Part shown: positions 1 to 6,197 of the stretch, piece after piece | Layout of the letters: the number at the start of each line of letters is the position of its first letter | Numbering within the stretch: the stretch's first letter is position 1 | Source: B1-G15 sp964346135 | GTDB taxonomy: Archaea > Thermoproteota > Bathyarchaeia > Bathyarchaeales > Bathyarchaeaceae | Direction of reading: 5' to 3' | DNA length: 10,607 bases | Assembly: GCA_964346135.1 (NCBI GenBank) | Contig: CAYFTS010000229.1 | Location: forward strand, 1 to 10,607 | Position numbers and translations under genes: made by a program | Notes under the pieces: generated by a model | The model's database searches: none | What the model saw: the letters and a program-made list of their open reading frames with translations, nothing else | Told to the model about the DNA's origin: nothing

Positions 1-227
1 AAGCTGCGAGACTCTTGTTTGGAAAGAAAGTGAAGAAACTACCTATAGTAGATGGAAACCGATTAGTAGGTCTGGTTACCTTAACCGACATAGCTCGTGC
101 TGCAAGTCATGATAGAGAATTGTGGGAACTAACTGAAATACACTCGCAAGTCCTAGAGGCTTTTTTGAAAGATTATCTCAAAGGGATTAGAACACTAAAT
201 GCTCGGGCATCTATGCGCGCGCAATAG
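1..227 (+). CDS. CBS-domain protein, C-terminal fragment
   Basis: This is the 3' end of a gene that begins before the window. The frame is open from base 3, and the TTG at 15 is an internal Leu codon, not a start. The visible residues read AARLLFGKKVKKLPIVDG, then NRLVGLVTLTDIARAA. This is the second half of a CBS domain: the KKLPVVD strand followed by LVGLVTxxDI. A hydrophilic, mostly helical tail of about 35 residues follows. CBS pairs usually bind adenosine nucleotides and regulate an attached enzyme, channel or DNA-binding domain. The attached part is outside the window, so the function is unknown; stand-alone CBS proteins are also common in archaea. The stop codon lies inside a GC-rich near-palindrome (211-227). 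Confidence 0.85.
   Translation, partial: AARLLFGKKVKKLPIVDGNRLVGLVTLTDIARAASHDRELWELTEIHSQVLEAFLKDYLKGIRTLNARASMRAQ
211..227. repeat. GC-rich near-palindrome at the CBS gene stop
   Basis: CTATGCGCGCGCAATAG is palindromic except for one extra A. It shares its first 13 bases with the perfect palindrome at 10073-10088. It overlaps the last codons and stop of the CBS-domain gene. It could form a short hairpin at the 3' end of that mRNA, or be a coincidence of low-complexity GC. No function can be assigned. Confidence 0.35.
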
Positions 228-419
228 ATGAAGTATGGATTTAGACGACAGGATAATTTCTTACAGCCCTTCTTTAGAGGTAGCCTCTGGGATCTGAGTC
301 TCTTCATCTGTTAAGGCATTTTCTTTGTCGCCTCCAGATTTTACTTGTTAGAAAAAGGTTGAAAGAAGAAACTGAGCAAAATCGAAGTGTGCACATAATC
401 GATCGAACAGAGCCAACAT

Positions 420-752
420 CTACCAAAGTGAAAACGAAACGAAAAGAATCGCGTTCCACGTTACCACGAAGATGTAAAAAGCTACGAGAACGATTAGTAT
501 CCCTAGCAATGCTTTCCTAGCGAACGCCCACTCAGTTGGTTTAGCAACTTTCTTAGCAGATACGCACAAAATTCCGAAAAACAGAACCAACCCAATCTTG
601 ATCCAAGCGGAAAGAAAGATTCCAACATGTCCCCAAATGTAAAGAGTGAAAGGATTAGACTCGTAAGCCGGGTTTGTAACAAAAATATCTAAAACGTTGA
701 GCAAAAGCAAGAACAGAAACCATGACGTCAAAGATGATAATTTCCACTCCAC
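420..752 (-). CDS. small three-helix membrane protein, DUF5658-like
   Basis: This is a predicted integral membrane protein of 110 residues with three hydrophobic helices. Helix 1 contains LLLLNVLDIF and is followed by VTNPAYESNPF. Helix 2 is around WIKIGLVLFFGIL, and helix 3 is LLGILIVLVAFYIFVVTWN. The N-x2-D-x3-T ... NP ... K pattern is that of DUF5658, a family of unknown function. The open frame extends to a TTG at 788, but that codon overlaps the only good TATA box (787-799), so it would lie upstream of transcription start. The GTG at 750-752 is preceded by GAGGAGAAAGGAGCA, a strong ribosome binding site, and is preferred. The gene is divergent from the coiled-coil gene at 898 and shares its promoter region. 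The family assignment comes from memory of the motif. Confidence 0.72.
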   Translation of the reverse strand: MEWKLSSLTSWFLFLLLLNVLDIFVTNPAYESNPFTLYIWGHVGIFLSAWIKIGLVLFFGILCVSAKKVAKPTEWAFARKALLGILIVLVAFYIFVVTWNAILFVSFSLW

Positions 753-786
753 TGCTCCTTTCTCCTCAGCTAGAGAATGCAATTTC

Positions 787-799
787 AAATATTTATAAG
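787..799 (-). promoter_or_regulatory. shared, bidirectional TATA box
   Basis: AAATATTTATAAG reads CTTATAAATATTT on the minus strand and ATTTATAAG on the plus strand, so both strands carry a TATA-like element. On the minus strand transcription would begin near 765, just before the ribosome binding site of the gene starting at 752. On the plus strand it would begin near 820, upstream of the coiled-coil gene. Positions of transcription start are inferred from the usual archaeal spacing of about 25 bases. Confidence 0.55.
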
Positions 800-897
800 T
801 TCAACACATGGCTATATGCGAATAGATTTTGAATATTGATTTTCCTTTCATAACTGATTTTTGTTCAAAGGAAACTAACCAGCATTACGTGGAAAAA

Positions 898-1035
898 ATG
901 AGCGACAAACTCAAAGAAATCCGACGTGAAATCGACAAGCTCAAGAAGGACGTTGAAGAAATGCGACGTCTCCGATTAGATTGTGATGAAGCGAAGAAAC
1001 TGCGTAAAAAACTTGTTAGAATCGGATGCGATTAG
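898..1035 (+). CDS. coiled-coil microprotein, unknown function
   Basis: This is a 45-residue, highly charged protein. A helix with heptad-like spacing (MSDKLKEIRREIDKLKKDVE) runs to about residue 30, followed by LDCDEAKKLRKKLVRIGCD. The two cysteines sit in similar LDCD and IGCD contexts and could bind metal or cross-link a dimer. I do not recognise the family. The frame stays open upstream to a TTG at 829, which would add 23 residues and give a nearly leaderless mRNA from the TATA box at 787-799. The ATG at 898 is chosen because the helix begins there and the extra residues have a different character, but the ribosome binding site (GTGGAA) is weak and the start is uncertain. Codon use resembles neighbouring genes. 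Confidence 0.55.
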   Translation: MSDKLKEIRREIDKLKKDVEEMRRLRLDCDEAKKLRKKLVRIGCD

Positions 1036-1049
1036 ATAGAAACATAGTA

Positions 1050-1104
1050 AATGAGCTGTCTACCTTAAAGAAGACGAAAAGATATGTAAGGCTCATTAGT
1101 TTTT
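1050..1104 (+). other. hairpin plus T-run after the coiled-coil gene
   Basis: AATGAG (1050-1055) pairs with CTCATT (1092-1097). Inside it CCTTA (1063-1067) pairs with TAAGG (1087-1091), giving 11 base pairs with a bulge on the 5' side. GTTTTTG follows at 1098-1104. The position, 15 bases after the stop of the upstream gene, suits a 3'-end structure or terminator, but a small structured RNA cannot be excluded. The rest of 1036-1232 shows nothing recognisable. Confidence 0.3.
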
Positions 1105-1232
1105 GAAAAAGCGTTTCGCTACAAGAAATGTAAAAAATCTATGTATTAAGCGCCAAACAACGGTTCTAAGCAAACGCTAAACTTGGAAATACGCGCACAT
1201 AAAAAATGGAGTGGTGTGGATGGGTAGGTTAG

Positions 1233-1340
1233 TTAGTAACAGCAGCCGCAAGAACTACGGTGATGGCTTGCTTTGTGGGCTTCTAGTTCTTCTTTGGTTT
1301 TGAAGGTTTGACCACAGCATTCGTATTCTTTCTTAGCCAT
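1233..1340 (-). CDS. single C2H2-type zinc-finger microprotein
   Basis: This is a complete 35-codon gene from ATG (1338-1340) to TAA (1233-1235). It encodes MAKKEYECCGQTF, then KTKEELEAHKASHH and a cysteine-rich end (CGCCY). Cys9, Gly10, Phe13, Leu19, His22 and His26 fit the C2H2 finger exactly (C-x12-H-x3-H, with the core Phe and Leu). The usual C-x2-C pair is collapsed to adjacent Cys8-Cys9. Archaeal one-finger proteins of this type are common and presumed to bind DNA or RNA; that is family knowledge, not proof for this protein. Cys31, Cys33 and Cys34 may complete the zinc site. A TATA box (1375-1387) and a perfect dyad (1359-1374) precede the gene, and a weak GTGAG lies before the ATG. It is divergent from the E1-alpha operon and could regulate it or itself; that is speculation. 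Confidence 0.75.
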   Translation of the reverse strand: MAKKEYECCGQTFKTKEELEAHKASHHRSSCGCCY

Positions 1341-1358
1341 ATGCACTCACGGTTGCTA

Positions 1359-1374
1359 CATGACATAAGTCATG
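1359..1374. promoter_or_regulatory. operator-like inverted repeat
   Basis: CATGACATAAGTCATG has perfect 6-base arms (CATGAC/GTCATG) around ATAA. On the minus strand it lies directly downstream of the TATA box at 1375-1387 and over the expected transcription start of the zinc-finger gene. A bound repressor there would block polymerase. The regulator is not identified. Confidence 0.45.
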
Positions 1375-1387
1375 CTTATATATATTT
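1375..1387 (-). promoter_or_regulatory. TATA box of the zinc-finger gene
   Basis: The minus strand reads AAATATATATAAG, about 35-47 bases upstream of the ATG at 1340. That implies a start near 1355 and a short leader. The element is nearly symmetric, so it could also fire rightward toward the E1-alpha gene, leaving a leader of about 160 bases. Confidence 0.5.
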
Positions 1388-1526
1388 CGCTCGCAACTGC
1401 TAATCCATTCTATCACTTGCTCGTTTCAGCTTGGTTGTACCGCTTTCGAACGCTGTTGGTTGCAATTCAAGTTGACGGAACATACGCTCGCACATCACTA
1501 TGAAAAATGGACAGAATTGTCGTGTA

Positions 1527-1539
1527 TTTTTATTTTAAA
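1527..1539 (+). promoter_or_regulatory. candidate TATA box of the E1-alpha operon
   Basis: The T/A-rich element TTTTTATTTTAAA lies about 30-40 bases before the ATG at 1568. It would place transcription start near 1560, giving a nearly leaderless first gene. This agrees with the lack of a ribosome binding site just upstream of that ATG. It is a weaker match than the other TATA boxes here. Confidence 0.4.
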
Positions 1540-1567
1540 GAAGTTCTTCTACTCGTAACCATTTTAT

Positions 1568-2575
1568 ATGAGACCTATTGATTTCTCTAAGGTAGTTTTT
1601 CAGGAGAGGAGATCGGTAACGCTGAAAAAAGGAAAAACGATTGAGCTGTACAGGAAGATGCTGGAGATACGATATTTCGAAGAGAAAGTCTATGACTTGT
1701 ACGGTCAGAACCTTGTCCCCGGAACCATCCATCTGTACGCTGGACAAGAAGCAGTAGCGGTTGGAGTGTGTGCAAACCTTAGAGAAGATGATTACATAAC
1801 AAGCACTCATCGTGGACATGGACACTGTATAGCTAAAAGCGCTCAACTCAACAGAGTGATGGCGGAAATTTTAGGCAAGAAAACAGGCTACTGCAAGGGC
1901 AAAGGAGGCTCCATGCACATTGCAGACTTCAACGTCGGTATGCTGGGCGCCACCGCTGTTGTGGGAGCTGGATTACCCATAGCCGCTGGCGCAGGCTTAT
2001 CCATCAAACTGAGGAAAACAGATCAAGTTGTAGCGTGTTTTTTTGGCGACGGCGCCTCCAATCAAGGAACATTTCATGAGGCAATAAACATGGCGTCAAT
2101 CTGGAATCTTCCAGTTTTGTTTGTCTGTGAAAACAACCTATATGCTATGGGCACCCATCAAACGAGAGTCATGGCAATAGAAAACATCGCTGATCGAGCG
2201 TCGGCTTATGGCATGCCCGGAGTGGTTGCTGATGGAAATGACGTATTAGCAGTGTACGATGCTGCACATGAAGCGGTTGACAGAGCGAGGAAGGGTGAAG
2301 GACCCACATTGATAGAGTGTAAGACTTACAGGCATAAGGGGCACTCTCGGTTTGATCCAGCTACATACCGACCAAAAGAAGAAGTCAAGGAGTGGATGAA
2401 AAGAGATCCGATCGCGCAATTTAAGGCTAGATTTCTTGAAATGAAGACTTTAACTGAGAAGGAAGCCAACAAAATCGAACAGGAAGTTGCTACAGCAATA
2501 GAGGAAGCAGTCAAGTTCGCCACAGAAAGCCCACAACCAGCACCAGAAGAGGCGCTAGAAAACGTGTTCACCTAA
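1568..2575 (+). CDS. 2-oxoacid/acetoin dehydrogenase E1 alpha subunit
   Basis: This is the thiamine-diphosphate-dependent alpha subunit of an alpha2beta2 E1. With E1-beta it decarboxylates a 2-oxoacid (or cleaves acetoin) and transfers the fragment to lipoyl-E2 in the cytoplasm. The 335 residues match the normal family length. Visible motifs are GQEAVAVG (59-66), HRGHGH (81-86), GKGGSMHIAD (111-120) and the cofactor motif from GDG (160-162) to the CENN Asn pair (189-190). The loop GHSRFD (258-263) is where mitochondrial homologues are phosphorylated. The wording of the first half resembles acetoin dehydrogenase AcoA more than pyruvate E1, but substrate cannot be fixed by eye. The ATG at 1568 has no ribosome binding site and probably is nearly leaderless. 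It is the first gene of the E1-alpha/E1-beta/E2 operon; its stop overlaps the AAAGGAG of the next gene. Confidence 0.92.
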   Translation: MRPIDFSKVVFQERRSVTLKKGKTIELYRKMLEIRYFEEKVYDLYGQNLVPGTIHLYAGQEAVAVGVCANLREDDYITSTHRGHGHCIAKSAQLNRVMAEILGKKTGYCKGKGGSMHIADFNVGMLGATAVVGAGLPIAAGAGLSIKLRKTDQVVACFFGDGASNQGTFHEAINMASIWNLPVLFVCENNLYAMGTHQTRVMAIENIADRASAYGMPGVVADGNDVLAVYDAAHEAVDRARKGEGPTLIECKTYRHKGHSRFDPATYRPKEEVKEWMKRDPIAQFKARFLEMKTLTEKEANKIEQEVATAIEEAVKFATESPQPAPEEALENVFT

Positions 2576-2590
2576 AGGAGACTTTGCAAT

Positions 2591-3568
2591 TTGAGGGAAA
2601 TAACGTATAGAGATGCTCTTCGCGAAGCTTTGAAGGAGGAGATGCTTCGAGACAAAACTGTGTTCCTGCTAGGAGAAGACATTGGGAGATACTGGAAAGG
2701 CGCCTTTAAGGTAACGAAGGGACTAGCAGAAGAATTTGGGGACGAGAGAGTTCGGGACACTCCTATTTCAGAGTCAGCCATTGTAGGAGTTGCTACTGGG
2801 GCGGCTATAACTGGCATGAGACCCGTTGCCGAGATCATGTTCGGAGACCTCTCCGCCTTAGCTATGGATCAGATTGCGAATCAGGCAGCAAAGTTGACGT
2901 ACATGTTTGGAGGTCAAACCAAAGTTCCTCTAGTGATTCGGATGCCTTTCGGTGCTGGGGTCAACATTGCGGCGCACCACTCTCAAAGTTTGGAGGCTTG
3001 GTTCCTGCATGTTCCAGGTTTGAAAATTGCGATGCCTTCTACTCCTTATGATGCGAAGGGACTGCTGAAAACTGCGATACGAGACGACAACCCTGTGATG
3101 TTTTTTGAACACAAACTTCTGTATAACATTAAAGGACCAGTTCCAGAAGAAGAGTATACGCTTCCATTAGGTGTAGCAGATGTTAAGAGAAAAGGAGAAG
3201 ACGTTACGATTTTTGCCACTTTATACATGGTTAACAAGTCGCTTGCTGCAGCTGAAGAGCTTAGTAAGGAGGGAATAAGCGTAGAAGTGGTTGATCCGAG
3301 AACGTTGGTTCCTTTAGATAAGCAGGCTATTATAAACTCGGTGAAGAAAACAGGCAGAATTGTAATTGTTACCGAGGACTGCAAAACTGGAGGTGTTAGC
3401 GCAGAGATTGCGGCAGTTGTTGCTGAGGAGGCGATTGACTATTTGGACGCTCCAGTTAAGCGAGTGGCAGAGCCGGACACGCCCATACCTTTCAGTCCTC
3501 CTCTAGAACGGTTTGTTATACCTGATGAGAAGAAGATAATAGGGGCAGTAAAGGAAGTTATTCGTTAA
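2591..3568 (+). CDS. 2-oxoacid/acetoin dehydrogenase E1 beta subunit
   Basis: This is the beta subunit completing the E1 heterotetramer; it supplies the catalytic Glu that activates thiamine diphosphate. The 325 residues are of normal length. LLGEDIG (27-32) and DTPISES (56-62) are present; the Glu of that motif (Glu61) is the expected cofactor-activating residue. AAHHSQSLEAW (127-137) and the inter-domain stretch PGLKIAMPSTPYDAKG (142-157) also fit. The transketolase C-terminal domain begins near residue 195 (EDVTIFAT). The start is TTG; AAAGGAG at 2574-2580, overlapping the E1-alpha stop, lies ten bases upstream, so translation is probably coupled. E2 follows after 24 bases. Nothing is truncated. 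Confidence 0.93.
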   Translation: MREITYRDALREALKEEMLRDKTVFLLGEDIGRYWKGAFKVTKGLAEEFGDERVRDTPISESAIVGVATGAAITGMRPVAEIMFGDLSALAMDQIANQAAKLTYMFGGQTKVPLVIRMPFGAGVNIAAHHSQSLEAWFLHVPGLKIAMPSTPYDAKGLLKTAIRDDNPVMFFEHKLLYNIKGPVPEEEYTLPLGVADVKRKGEDVTIFATLYMVNKSLAAAEELSKEGISVEVVDPRTLVPLDKQAIINSVKKTGRIVIVTEDCKTGGVSAEIAAVVAEEAIDYLDAPVKRVAEPDTPIPFSPPLERFVIPDEKKIIGAVKEVIR

Positions 3569-3592
3569 CTTTGGATAGGAGAATGGGTTAAG

Positions 3593-4681
3593 TTGGTGAC
3601 TAAAGTTTTGATGCCTAGACTCAGTTTAACCATGAGTGAGGGAACTGTGGTTCAATGGTTCAAGAAAGAAGGGGAGAAAGTAGAAAAGGGAGAGCCTGTA
3701 GTGGAGGTGCTCTCTGACAAAGTCACCTATGAAGTGGAAGCTCCTACATCTGGCGTCATACGCAAGATTATGGCAGAAGAAGGAGTCGACGTTCCAGTCG
3801 CTGAAACACTCGCCATCATAACCGCTTCAGATGAAGAACTTCCAGAAGTTGAAGCCATGACTGAACCAGCTGTAGAGAGAGTTGAAGAACGCATTGTAGC
3901 ATCCCCCGCAGCAAAAAGAGTGGCAAAAGAACATGATGTGGACCTAGCTCAAGTGAAAGGCACGGGACCAGAAGGAAGAATAGGGGAAGAAGACGTAAGA
4001 AGATTTATTGAGGAAACTAAAGGAGCGCGGAAAATACGAGAAGCTATACCTTTCACAGGGATACGTAAAACTGCGGCAGAACGCGTTTCTTTAAGCGCCA
4101 AAACAGCTCCTCACAGCACCATAACTATGGAGGTGGATGTGACTAACGGACGAAAACTTCGTGAAAAGTTCCAAGTTTCCTACACGGATGTGCTGGTCAA
4201 GGCGGTTGCTGAAGCTTTAACAAAGCATTCTATCATAAACTCCACGTTGGAAAAAGACCAAATCAAAATTTTTGAGGATGTCAACGTAGGCGTCGCAGTT
4301 GCCACTGAAGCAGGACTGGTTGTTCCAGTTATACGTAATGCGGATAAGAAGTCGCTTAAGGAAATTTCTTCAACACTGAAACAACTTGTGGAAAAGGCGA
4401 GAAACGGGAAGCTAACAAAGGAGGAACTTAGCGATGGAACTTTCACAATCACCAACCTCGGCATGTTTGGGGTGGATGTGTTCACGCCCATCATTAACCC
4501 GCCTGAGACCGCGATATTAGGTGTTGGAAGAATTGTGGAAAAACCAGTGGTGGTGGACAAGAAAATTGTTGTTAAACCCGTAATGCAATTGAGTTTGTCC
4601 TTTGATCATCGAGTGGTGGATGGAGCCCCAGCGGCACGATTCCTACAGAAAGTTAAGGAAATTGTAGAAAGTTCCGAATAG
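3593..4681 (+). CDS. dihydrolipoamide acyl-/acetyltransferase E2
   Basis: This is the E2 core of the complex: it carries the acyl group on lipoate and transfers it to CoA. Three parts are visible. The lipoyl domain spans about 1-78, with Lys43 in SDKVTYEVEAP as the lipoylation site. The peripheral-subunit-binding domain spans about 102-140 (SPAAKRVAKEHDVD ... GRIGEEDVRRF). The CoA-dependent catalytic domain spans about 153-362 and ends in FDHRVVDGA, with catalytic His339 and Asp343. One lipoyl domain and 362 residues make it a short but complete E2. Start is TTG 3593 or the adjacent GTG 3596; GGAG sits at 3578-3581. No E3 (dihydrolipoamide dehydrogenase) or lipoate ligase gene follows, so both must be elsewhere. 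Most archaea oxidise 2-oxoacids with ferredoxin enzymes, which makes an intact E1-E2 set notable. It converges with the cupin gene, 15 bases away. Confidence 0.93.
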   Translation: MVTKVLMPRLSLTMSEGTVVQWFKKEGEKVEKGEPVVEVLSDKVTYEVEAPTSGVIRKIMAEEGVDVPVAETLAIITASDEELPEVEAMTEPAVERVEERIVASPAAKRVAKEHDVDLAQVKGTGPEGRIGEEDVRRFIEETKGARKIREAIPFTGIRKTAAERVSLSAKTAPHSTITMEVDVTNGRKLREKFQVSYTDVLVKAVAEALTKHSIINSTLEKDQIKIFEDVNVGVAVATEAGLVVPVIRNADKKSLKEISSTLKQLVEKARNGKLTKEELSDGTFTITNLGMFGVDVFTPIINPPETAILGVGRIVEKPVVVDKKIVVKPVMQLSLSFDHRVVDGAPAARFLQKVKEIVESSE

Positions 4682-4696
4682 TTGCTGGCTTTAGAG

Positions 4697-4725
4697 TTAC
4701 TTTTTCGCTTCAGGAGTTTCTTTTG
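4697..4725 (+). terminator. possible T-rich terminator of the E1-E2 operon
   Basis: T-runs TTTTT (4701-4705), TTTC and TTTTG follow the E2 stop within 45 bases. Archaeal RNA polymerase commonly terminates at such U-tracts without a hairpin. The stretch also encodes the tail of the convergent cupin gene, so its base composition has a second explanation. Confidence 0.25.
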
Positions 4726-5051
4726 TACACAAAAATTCAACTGGTCCGTTTCCAATATTTTTGAATTGATGTTTCAAACGACGAAATGAATATGGCATTT
4801 CCAGGTTTCAAGTCCACTTCTTGCTTTTCTCCCCGAAGGAGTGCTCTTCCCCGAAGCATGAAAACTTCGTGTTCATGGGCATGTTTCTCTAGGGGTGTGT
4901 ATCCTCCAATGTCCACGGTTATCAGTCGAAGTTGCAATCTTTTGGCGCCGACGCCTTTGTGTAACAGATACTTAACTTTAACTTTGTAGGCACCGTCTAA
5001 GTCAACATTGTACTCTCTAACCTTCTCCACACTCGTCACATACGTAATCAA
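4697..5051 (-). pseudogene. frameshifted cupin-domain protein
   Basis: A small single-domain cupin gene is read in two frames. The first frame begins at TTG 5051 (or GTG 5039) and carries GGYTPLEKHAHEHEVFMLRG, LLRGEKQEVDLKPGNAIFI and SSFE. It then runs into a meaningless end with a stop at 4737-4739. From 4774 downward the next frame gives KHQFKNIGNGPVEFLC and TKETPEAKK with TAA at 4697-4699. That is exactly the expected second cupin motif (HQF-N-G) and final strand. Restoring two A residues in the GAAAC stretch near 4772-4775 would rebuild about 118 residues, the normal length. The first metal-binding His (TPLH in relatives) is Glu here. The cause may be an assembly error, a real mutation or a +1 recoding event. 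It is convergent with E2 and divergent from the dehydrogenase pair. The ligand is unknown. Confidence 0.8.
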
Positions 5052-5083
5052 ACCTTCACGAACTTGTCTTTACTCAAAATCGA

Positions 5084-5096
5084 AAGATATAACTTT
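5084..5096 (-). promoter_or_regulatory. candidate TATA box between cupin and dehydrogenase genes
   Basis: The minus strand reads AAAGTTATATCTT, about 33-45 bases before the cupin TTG. The plus strand reads AAGATATAACTTT, about 70 bases before the first dehydrogenase. Either direction is possible. Downstream, AAGTGTCGACAACTT (5129-5143) is an imperfect dyad 21 bases before the dehydrogenase ATG. Confidence 0.3.
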
Positions 5097-5164
5097 TCAA
5101 GCCTAAGTCAACAAAGGAAGAAAGTCTTAAGTGTCGACAACTTCAAAACACCGAATGAAACAAA

Positions 5165-6190
5165 ATGAAAGCTGCCATGTACCACGGTCCCAACGACATA
5201 CGGATAGAAGAAATGCCTACTCCAAAAATTTCACCAGACGAAATCTTTTTGGAGATGAAAGCTTGCGGAATATGCGGATCTGACCTCATGCACTGGTACC
5301 TAGAAAACCGAGCTCCACTGGTTCTCGGTCATGAACCCGCTGGAGTCGTTGCTAAAGCCGGGAGAAAAGTTAAGCAGTTCAAGGTGGGGGACCGTATTTT
5401 TGTGCATCATCATGTTGCGTGTTTAACGTGTCACTACTGCTCCCGCGGAGATTTCACTCTGTGTGAACAGTTTAAGCAGACTAACATACACCCAGGCGGA
5501 CTCGCTGAATACTTTAGAGTGCCTGCTCCAAACCTACAACTAGACACATTAAAGATTCCAAGGAACGTCTCCTTTGAAGAAGCAACTCTAATTGAGCCAG
5601 TTGCGTGTTGTCTGAGAGCTCAGACAAGATTCATCATCCGACCAGACGACACTGTAGTTATTATAGGCGCGGGACCTTCTGGAATTATCCACACTATTCT
5701 TTCAGAAAGCCGTGGAGCGACGAAAATCATTGTAAGCGACATGATTAACTATCGGTTAGAAATGGCTAAACGGTTTGGTGCGGATTTAGCAATTAACCCG
5801 CAAAACGAAAACTTGATTGAAAAGGTAAAGGAATCCACTAATGGAAGAGGCGCTGACTTGGTCATCGTTACCGCTCCATACGCTGAAGCCTTATCTGAAG
5901 GATTAAACGTGTGTCGAAAGGGCGGAACCGTATGTGTTTTTGCGCCTTCCTTGCCGAGCGAGTACGTAAGCATTAGTCCGTCTAGGTTGTTTTTTTCAGA
6001 AATAAAAATAATTCCATCATACTCTACATCACACGTTGAGACCAGAACAGCTTTAAAGCTTATACAAACTGGAAAAATTAAAGCAAAGGAGTTAATAACC
6101 CATCGATTTCCTTTAAGCCAAACCAGTGAAGCTTTCAAGATAGCGGAAAAAGACAAACGATGCCTAAAAGTGGTGGTGCTGAATGAGTAG
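5165..6190 (+). CDS. zinc-dependent medium-chain alcohol/polyol dehydrogenase
   Basis: This is a cytoplasmic MDR-superfamily oxidoreductase that interconverts an alcohol and a ketone or aldehyde with a nicotinamide cofactor. Catalytic zinc ligands are Cys37 (CGICGSD) and His56-Glu57 (LGHEPAG), with Glu144 in IEPVACC. The structural zinc loop has Cys86, 89, 92 and 100 (C-x2-C-x2-C-x7-C). The Rossmann motif is GAGPSG (168-173), and Asp192 at the end of the second strand points to NAD rather than NADP. The family includes sorbitol, threonine and 2,3-butanediol dehydrogenases; the substrate cannot be read from sequence. The 341 residues are normal. The ATG at 5165 has no good ribosome binding site. 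The next dehydrogenase overlaps or abuts the stop, so the two are co-transcribed and may act on the same or successive substrates. Confidence 0.9.
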   Translation: MKAAMYHGPNDIRIEEMPTPKISPDEIFLEMKACGICGSDLMHWYLENRAPLVLGHEPAGVVAKAGRKVKQFKVGDRIFVHHHVACLTCHYCSRGDFTLCEQFKQTNIHPGGLAEYFRVPAPNLQLDTLKIPRNVSFEEATLIEPVACCLRAQTRFIIRPDDTVVIIGAGPSGIIHTILSESRGATKIIVSDMINYRLEMAKRFGADLAINPQNENLIEKVKESTNGRGADLVIVTAPYAEALSEGLNVCRKGGTVCVFAPSLPSEYVSISPSRLFFSEIKIIPSYSTSHVETRTALKLIQTGKIKAKELITHRFPLSQTSEAFKIAEKDKRCLKVVVLNE

Positions 6191-6197
6191 AGGAAAA

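Noticed and set aside
228..314. ATG-started 28-residue frame directly after the CBS stop
   Set aside because: It has no ribosome binding site or motif and reads as ordinary intergenic sequence.
261..344. Minus-strand open stretch ending KENALTDEETQIPEATSKEG
   Set aside because: It has no start codon, and a stop lies immediately upstream in frame. It may be a remnant tail, but nothing supports a gene. I see nothing else in 228-419.
1400..1504. Minus-strand frame beginning MCERMFRQLELQPTAF, about 31 residues
   Set aside because: It looks somewhat protein-like but has no recognised motif or ribosome binding site, and the stretch is short enough to occur by chance. Conservation in relatives would be needed.
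1036..1567. Search for tRNA, box C/D RNA, CRISPR repeats or insertion-sequence ends
   Set aside because: No T-loop motif, paired C/D boxes, regularly spaced repeats or terminal inverted repeats with a transposase were found here or elsewhere in the window.
1535..1846. Minus-strand open frame opposite the E1-alpha gene
   Set aside because: It lies on a strongly supported gene, has no family-like motifs, and is a typical shadow frame. The same holds for the antisense frames opposite E1-beta, E2, the first dehydrogenase and pyrG, and for the plus-strand frame at 4786-4989 opposite the cupin gene.
5129..5143. Imperfect dyad AAGTGTCGACAACTT before the first dehydrogenase
   Set aside because: The arms are offset by one base around a GTCGAC core. 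It is mentioned with the promoter but is too weak to call an operator.
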